From the NCBI RefSeq assembly GCF_003337415.1, contig NZ_QPJT01000023.1, forward strand, positions 14,527-74,462: DNA of 59,936 bases, given 5' to 3'. This document shows, piece by piece, positions 13,401-22,400 of this stretch. The position numbers and the translations under genes are program-made. How positions within the stretch are numbered: position 1 is the first letter of the stretch; every line of letters starts with the position of its first letter. A model generated the notes under the pieces. It was not told the DNA's origin. It did no database searches and worked only from the letters and a program-made list of their open reading frames with translations. Source of the stretch: Anaerobacterium chartisolvens (GTDB taxonomy: Bacteria > Bacillota > Clostridia > Acetivibrionales > DSM-27016).

Positions 13401-16400
13401 CAGGGTAGCCGCTATGGGAATTGCTTGCCCAAGCTCTCGCTGAAATTGTACACAGGTTGTTTGAATAGCCTCCCTGAGCTTTTATAATACCTCCGTCAGC
13501 CTCAACCTCATACCCCGATGCATCTGCCGATGCATTCCACGTAAGCGCAATTTGATTGTCAGTGGCTGTGGCAACTATATTCTCAGGCACCTTGGGTATA
13601 TTTCCCGGCCTGTCAAGTATGAATGCCTCGACACTGCCGTAATTAATTGACCCGGTGCCTCCTGTGACATATATCTTGTCGTTTATTGCCGTCACACCCA
13701 AATATCTTTTTGCACCTGGCATTTCCGCCTTGTTCAGCCATGTATTGCTTGCTGGGTCATATTCCTTTATAGACGAAAGGTATCCTCCAGAGTTATGTCC
13801 TCCTATTATATATATCTTACCGCCCACTTCAGCCGCACCGTGCTGCCTCCTTGCCACATCCATGCCGCCCCTTACCGTCCATACATCCTCTTCGGGGTTG
13901 TACTCCTCAACCGTAGTCACATAGCTGCCGTCCGGGCTATATCCGCCTATTGCGTACAGCCTGCCCCCGCACGCCGTCAGCGAATGATATGCTCTTGCAT
14001 TTATCATTCCGGCTCTCTGAGTCCAGATATCGGTACCGGGATCATATTCCTCTAAGGTATTTACACATGAACTGCCGTCATGGCCTCCCGCAGCGTACAG
14101 CCTGCCGTTCAATGCCGCCACCGCAAGATAGTATCTTGCTGAGGGCATACTTGCCTTTCTTGTCCACACATCCTCCTCCGGGTTATATTCCTCCGTAAGG
14201 GCAAGCGCAGTGCCGTTTGATCCTCCTACTGCATATATCCTTCCGTCAATTTCAGCCGCCGCTCCATACGCTCTCGGCACAGACATGGGAGTCCTTGAGG
14301 CCCACCAGTTCAGCTTGGGGTCAAACATATCCACCGAGCCAATATATCCGCCGCTGTACCCTCCTATGGCATATATTTTGCCATCTGCCTGCTCCGACAT
14401 ATGCCCGTACCGCAATGCAGGCATACTGCTCTCAGAAAGCCACTCTCCCTCCACCGATGCGGCAGGATCGGCTGTATACTGCACAAGGGGCATACTCCAT
14501 TCGCTTGCTCCCCCCGCATTAACAGCTCTTACTCTGTATACATGCCGGGTGGCTGCAACCAAGCCGCTGCTTGCAAAGGATGCTTGGGCAGCCGCAACTA
14601 CGGCGCCGTCGGCCTCAACCTCATAGCCTGATGCGTTATTTACCGCATCCCAGCTTATAGAAATGGAGCTTGTGGTTGCAGTGGCTATAATTCCTGAAGG
14701 CACCGCCGGAATATTCGACTGCATATTCAGTATGAATACCTCGGCAGTGTTTAAGTACGTGCTTCCGTTTAGTCCTCCCAGTACATATATCTTGTTTTCG
14801 ATAAGCTCAGCCCCGGGGAAGCTCCTTTGGTTCTTCATGCTCTTAGTACCGGTAATCCATGTATTGGATTCCGGATTATACTGCTCGGTCAGGCTTAGAT
14901 ATCCGCTTGAGGAATATCCTCCCAGTACATATATTTTACCGTATACCTCCACGGCTCTGTGCCCGTACCTCTGAGAGAAAACTCCCCCCTTAACCGTCCA
15001 TGCCCCGGTATCAGGATCGTATTCCTCTACCGTGGATGAATAGGCACCGCTTCTGCTCATCCCTCCTATTACATATATTTTACCGTTTACAGCAGCCACC
15101 GCGTGTCCCGACCGCGCCTCCGTCATTGGTGTCCTTGCTGTCCATGTGTCGCTTCGGGGATCGTATTCCTCCACTGTATTTACATAGCTTCCATCAGCCG
15201 CAATTCCACCTGTCGCATATATTTTTCCGTTTATCTCCGTAACAGCCATAAAATATCTGGGAGTGGGCATTGCAGCCTTTCTCGTCCACGTATCCGACAG
15301 TGGATCATACTCCTCTACAATATCCACAACACCCGAGCTGTTATAGCCGCCTATTGCATAAATCCTTCCGTCAACCGCCCCGGCTCCCAGACCGTACCTT
15401 TCCGCCGACATTGCTTTCCTTGCTCTCCACTTATCAGTAATAGGATCATACTCCTCTACCGTGTTTAAGTAGCTGCTGCTGCCGGATCTCCCACCCATGA
15501 CATACAGGCTTGAGCCCACGGCGGCGATCGCTGGAGCGTATCTTGCAGAAGACATGGAAGCCTTGTCCATCCATTCCCCGTTAAGCAGTGATGTGGGATC
15601 GGAGGTCCATTGTACCTTAACGGCACTCCACGGGCCTGTACCCGCAATATTTTTTGCCCTCACCCGGTAGTTGTGCTGTGTATTGGGTGCCAGCCCGGTA
15701 TGTGAATAGCTTGCCGCAGTGAGATTAATTATAATTCCCCCATCCAGCTCTATTTCATATGAGGACACATTGCGCAAAGCTCCCCATGAAACGGTGATGG
15801 AGCTTTCGGAAGCCGTGGTAAGCAGCCCCGAGGGTGCCTCCGGTATATTTGACGGGTACGCAAAAATCATTTCCTCCACAACAGCAAGGCTTGAGCTTCC
15901 GTTATATCCTCCAATTGCAAATACCCTGTCTCCCACCTGCTCTATTGCCAGCATTGATCGGGGATTTTTCATTGCCTGCTTTACCAGCCATGTATTGCTT
16001 TCAGTGTCATATTCTTCTACGGTACCGACATACGGACTACTTCCCCCTATTACGTAAAGCCTGCCGTTTACATTCTTTACTGAGGGGCTTTCACGGGGTG
16101 AAAGCATTCCGCCAATAGTGATCCATGCGTCGTAATGTGGATCATATCGCTCTATTATAGGTATATACCCCGAAGAATTTCTCCCTCCAAGGGAATATAT
16201 TTTTCCGTCAACCGTTCCAACCCCGTGATATGCCCTGGAGTTTGGCATGTCCTTCATGGATGTCCATGTATTGTCAGATGGCCTGTACACCTCCACAGAG
16301 CTTAAATAGCTCCCGTTATAGCCCCCTATTACATATATATCGGAGCCTATGACGGCAATTCCTGCGTAAGCCCTTGCCGTAGGCATATTTGCCTTAATTG

Positions 16401-19400
16401 TCCATGTGCCCGCCGCAATATCATACTCCTCAACGGTATTAACATACCCGTTTGAATTCCTTCCTCCTATGGCATACAGCCTTCCTCCCATCTCCGCCAT
16501 TACAAGTCCCTCACGCGGAGCGGACATAGGCGACAGCCCCTGCCATGTGTCTGTTACAGAGTCGTACACCTCAAGCCTTTCCTGAAAGGAACTGCCGTTC
16601 AAGCCCCCTGAGGCATATATCTTGCCATTTATCTGCGCCGATGCAAAAGAATGCCTTCCCGACAGCATATTCCTTCTTGTCAGCCATTCTCCCTTTACCT
16701 CTGTTTCAGGATCTGAAGTTGTCTGCACAAGCTCGGCGCTCCACCGGCTTGCTCCCGCAATGTTTACAGACCTTACAAAATAGCGGTGTTCGGTTCCGGG
16801 AGTGAGAGGTGAGTGAGTGTAGCTGCAGCCGCTGCTTTTATCTACCTTTATAACAGCTCCATCCAGCTTTATCTCATACTCCGAGGCATCCACCGACGGA
16901 TCCCACGTAAGCTTAATACTGTCCTTGGAAGCTGTCATAAATATGTTTTCAGGAGGCTCAGGTATATTTGACGGCCTGGCAAGTATAAATGCCCGTGCCG
17001 CATTATAAGTACCTGCTGTTCCCCCCAGCACATATATCTTGTCCCCAAATGCCGCTGCGGCAGCATATGAGCCCGTATTGACGCCTTCCTTATCCAGCCA
17101 TGTATTTCTCACAGGGTCATATTCCTTTACCGTTGAAGAGCTGCCCCCAATAATGTAAATCCTGCCTCCAGCCTCAGCCGCAGAATGATAACGCCTTGAT
17201 GCATCCATTCCTCCCCTTACTGTCCATGTATCTGTCACGGGGTCATATTCCTCTACGGTATTTACATAGCCGTCCTGATTATATCCTCCTATGGCATACA
17301 GCTTCCCATTGACTCCTGTCAGGGTGTGCTGCCCTCTATTTACAAGCATTGTGGATTTTGTAGCCCATGTGTCTGTCTCAGGGCTGTATTCCTCCAGTGT
17401 ATTTAAATAGGCAGTCCCGTCATAGCCTCCTGCCACATAGATTTTGCCTCCCGCCTCTGCTGCGGCAGCATAATATCTGGGTGCAGATATGCTTGGTTTT
17501 CTTGTCCATCTGTCCGCCACAGGATCATATTCTTCTGCAAGAGCAAGTGCATTTCCGTCATAGCCTCCTATAACATATATTTTACCATTAAGCGTGGCCG
17601 ACGCTGCATATGCCCTGGGATTTGACATGCCTGTTTTACCCGTCCAGCGGTTTTTTACCGGATCAAGCGACTCTACGGTGTTAAAATACGCACTCCCGTT
17701 ATACCCGCCTATAGCATAGATCCTACCATCCACCTGTTCCGAGGCAAGCCCGTACCGGGGGACACCCATTGAGGACTCTGAAAACCACTGGCCTTCAACA
17801 GTTGCGGCAGGGTCAGAGGTGTACTGCTCGACAGGTGCGCTCCATCTCCCGGCACCTGCGGCATTTATCGCCCTCACCCTGTATATATGCTGCGTTCCTT
17901 GGATTAAGCCTGTATTGGAATAGCTGTTGGAATTCCTTGCAATTACTGCCCCGTCTGCCTCTACCTCATACCCTGTTGCATTGTTTACAGCATCCCATAC
18001 CAAATTGATTGAGTTTTTCGTGGCGGTAACAGTGATTCCTGTAGGTATGTCAGGTATATTGGAATCCATATCAAGTATGAACGCCTCTGTCGTGTTTATA
18101 TAAGAGCTACCTGAACCCATTCCTCCTGCCGCATATATCTTATTACCCAGAAATATGACTCCGGGGAAGCTCCTTTGTGATTTCATGGGGGTTGACTTCA
18201 AAAGCCATGTATTGGACACGGGATCGTACTCTTCTACGGTATTTAAGTTGTATCCGCCCAGAACGTATATTTTACCGTATACCTCCACGGCCCTTTGCCC
18301 GTATCTCTGTGTGAGTACCCCTCCCTTTACTGTCCATGTGTCAGTCTCAGGATTGTATTCCTCCACTGTGGAGCAATAGGCATTGCTTGCGCTTCGACCC
18401 GCTATGGCATATATCCTGCCGTTTGCCACAGCCGTTGCGTGCCCCCATCTTGCCTCATGCATGGATGCTTTTACAGTCCAGATATCGGTTTGGGGATCAT
18501 ATTCCTCCACCGTATTCAAATAAGCTCCCCCTGTGGTTACGCCTCCCATGACATATATCCTGCCGTTCACTTCCTCGGCTCCCATAAATGCTCTGGGTGT
18601 GCGCATTCCCGCTTTTCTTGTCCATGTATCAGTCTCAGGGTCATATTCCTCCACAATATCTAGCAAGCCTGTGCTGTTTTCCCCTCCAATGGCATATATC
18701 CTGCCATGCGCCTCAACAGCCGCAAGCCCATGCCTGTCAGTTGACATGCCTGTCTTTTGCACCCATTTGTCCGTCAATGGGTAATAGGCCTCCAACGTAT
18801 TCAGATATGAGCTTGCTCTCGCAGAACCTCCGATTGCGTATGCCCTTCCTCCTACAACGACCATAGCCGGTGCGTACCGCGGAGACAGCATATTCGCCTT
18901 ATAAGTCCATTCTCCTGCAATCTCAGTCCGGGGGTCGGCGGTCCATTGCACAAGCAGAGGACTCCACTCGCTTGTCCCGCTGACATTTTTTGCCCTCACA
19001 CGGTAGTTGTGCTGTGTATTTGAAGGCAGTGGAGTATGGCTGTAGGTTAAAGCAGCTCCCCTGTCAATAACAGCACCGTCCGCCTCTATTTCATAGCCCG
19101 TGGCGTTATTTACCTTGTTCCACCCTATATCTATTCTATCCTTTGCAGCGGTGACAAGTATACCTGTGGGTGCTGCCGGAGTATTGGGATTCACGTTCAA
19201 TATGAATGCATGAACCAAGCTGAGATAGCTCCCGTTATACCCTCCCGCCGCATATATTTTTCCGTCTATGTATTCCAGCCCGGAAAGACTCCTCGCAGTC
19301 GTTATGGAAGCATGTGTAAGCCAAGTGTTTTTTACAGCGTCATATTCCTCCAGCACATTACTGTAGCCGCTGTTCTGCCCGCCGATTATATAAATCCTTC

Positions 19401-22400
19401 CATTCACGGCTATAGCCTTACTGCCCTGCCTTTGTACCGACATTCCTCCCTTTACCGACCATACGTCGGTCTGAATATCATATTCCTCCACCTTATCGGA
19501 ATAAGCACCGTTTTCCGTTATTCCTCCGAAAGCATATATTTTCCCCCCTGTGAATGCCGCTGCAAAAGCACCTCTTGTTCCGTTCATTGATGCTTTTCTG
19601 CTCCACATGTCGGCTGCGGGATCATACTCCTCAACTATGCCGGTATATGTACCTGCCTGTGTTTCCCCTCCTATAGCGTATATCCTTTCCCCCACCGACA
19701 CTACAGCCATATCTGCCCTTGCTGTCGGCATATCGGATTTCCTTGTCCACGAATCATTCAGCGGATCATATTCCTCTACTGTCCTTAGGTATCCTGTGTT
19801 ATTATACCCGCCTATGGCATATATTTTACCATTAGCTTCAGCAGTTCCAAGCCTGCATCTTGGTGTGTACATGTTGGACTTTAATGTCCACCTGTCAAGC
19901 AGAGGATCATAAGCCTCCATAGAATCCAGATAGCTCCCCGCCTTATCCATGCCACCAATCACATACATTTTCCCGTCGGCAGCCGCCGATGATGCCCAGC
20001 TTCTTAATGAAAGCATTGAGTTCTTTGGTGTCCACTCACCGCCAAGACCCTTTTGGGGATCGGCCGTCCATTGCACAAGCAGAGGGCTCCATTCACCTGC
20101 CCCGCTGACATTTTTTGCCCTCACACGGTAGTTGTGCTGTGTCCCCGGTGATAATGGGGTATGGCTGTAGCTTGTGGCAGCTCCCCTGTCAATAACAGCA
20201 CCGTCCGCTTCTATCTCATAGCCTGTGGCATTATTCACCTTATCCCATTTTATATCTATTTTGTCTTGCGCAGCGGTGGCAATTATCCCGCCCGGTGTTA
20301 TCGGTATATTAGGGTTCATATTCAGTATAAATGCGTCCATTGTACCGAGGTAGCTTCCGCTATATCCCCCAAAGGCATATATTTTCCCGTCTATGTACCG
20401 GGCACCGGCCAACTCCCTTGAGGTGCGGGCTGCCACTCCAGACAGCCACGTATTAGAACCGGGATTATACTCCTCAACCAAATTAAGATATGAACTGTTC
20501 TGACCGCCTATTACATAGATTCTTCCATTTATCTCTACAGCTTTATGGCCCTGTCTCTGTGTAAGAACTCCGCCCTTTATTATCCATCTGTCCAAAGCCG
20601 GATCATACTCTTCAACAGTTTTTACATAATTCCCGTTATAGTAGCCCCCGATAGCATACAGCCTGCCGTTTGCCTCCGCAAGAGCAAAATTCGTTCTGGC
20701 CTGATTTAACGACGCTTTTACCGTCCATGCATCAGTAGCAGCATCATATTCTTCAACACTGCCTTCCGAAGAGCCTCCCACAGCATATATCCTGCCGTTC
20801 ACAACTGCCGTGTTCATAAAGGCTCTTGCTGTCGGCATACTCGACCTTTCAGTCCAGGTATCCGTCAGAGGGTCATACTCCTCCACCGTTTTAAGATACC
20901 CTGTTGAGTTCTGGCCGCCTATGGCATATATTTTTCCATTCACCGCCTCCGCTCCAAGTCCATACCTTTGAACAGACATACTTTGCTTTGCAGTCCATTT
21001 GTCCCCTTCTGGATCATAGCTTTCAACAGAAGACAGGTATCCGCTTGATGAGGCCGCTCCTCCTATCACATAAAGCCTGCCTTCCAAAACCGCAGAGGCT
21101 GCTCCCCTCCTCAGTGAAGACATAGAGGCTTTTGTGGTCCACTCTCCCCCTGCCCATTCAGCAGGATTGGACGTGCTTTGAGCTATCGCTTGTGACCATG
21201 GGCTTGCACCCGCAACATTCCTTGCCCGTACCCTGTATGTATGCGGAGTATTGCCCGAAAGTCCTGTGTGGCTGTATGAGGTGCTTGATCCAACACTTAC
21301 AATTGTTCCGTCTGCCTCAACCTCATATCCTATAGTCGCATCCACCACACCGTCCCAATTGAGGGCTATTGTGCTTTGCGTTGCCGTTGCATATATGTTT
21401 GCAGGAGTTAAAGGAATATTAGAGGGTATGTTCATTACATACGCCTGCACAGTGTTGTAGGAAATATCTCCATAAGAAGAGTTATAATACGCCCCTCCAA
21501 CGGCATATATTCTGCCGTCTATCTCAGCCGCTCCCACATATCCCCTCGCAGTGGTCATATTAGGCCTTGTAAGCCATGTGTTGGAGGGTATGTCATATTC
21601 CTCCATAGTATTAAGATGGCTTGCGTTGTACCCTCCTATTGTGTAAATCTTATTACCTGCCGACTCTATCCCAAAGTATGCCCTTGGGGTGGGTATGCTG
21701 GTTTTTCTTATCCATTGATCATATACAGGGTCATATACCTCTACGGCATTTAAATATGTGCCGTTAAATCCTCCCGCCGCATAAATCCTCCCGTTTGCTT
21801 CAGCAACTCCCGCACCGGCTCTTGCGGTGGGCATCGCAGCCCGTGAAACCCATGTATCCTGTACGGGATCATACTGCTCTACCGTTTTCAGGTATCCTGA
21901 AGCGTTTTGTCCTCCCACCGCATATATCTTTCCGTCCGCTTCCGCCGCACCCAATTTGTATCTGGCGGTAGACATAGCCTTTCTTGTCATCCATATATCT
22001 GCGGCAGGGTCATATTCTTCCACTATATTCAGATATCCGTTTCCGTTATAGCCTCCTATGGCATATATTTTGCCGTTATATGCGGCTATAGCCAGCTCAC
22101 CTCTGGCGGTCGGCATACTCCTTTTGCTTGTCCATTTGTCTGTCAGAGGATCATACTCCTCCACTGATGACAAATATACCGTGTTAATTCCACTCGATGC
22201 ATAACTTCTGTATCCTCCTATAGCATACAGCTTGCCGTCGATCTCTGCTATTCCCGCTCCATGCCGTGCCGTTGACAGGCCCTGTCTGGATGCCCATTGT
22301 CCTGTAGAATCCGGGCTTGAGGTCATTTGAACAAAAGGCGCACTCCACTCGCTTATATTTCCCTTGGAGTCCCTGTACCTTACCCTGTAGGTATGTCTCG

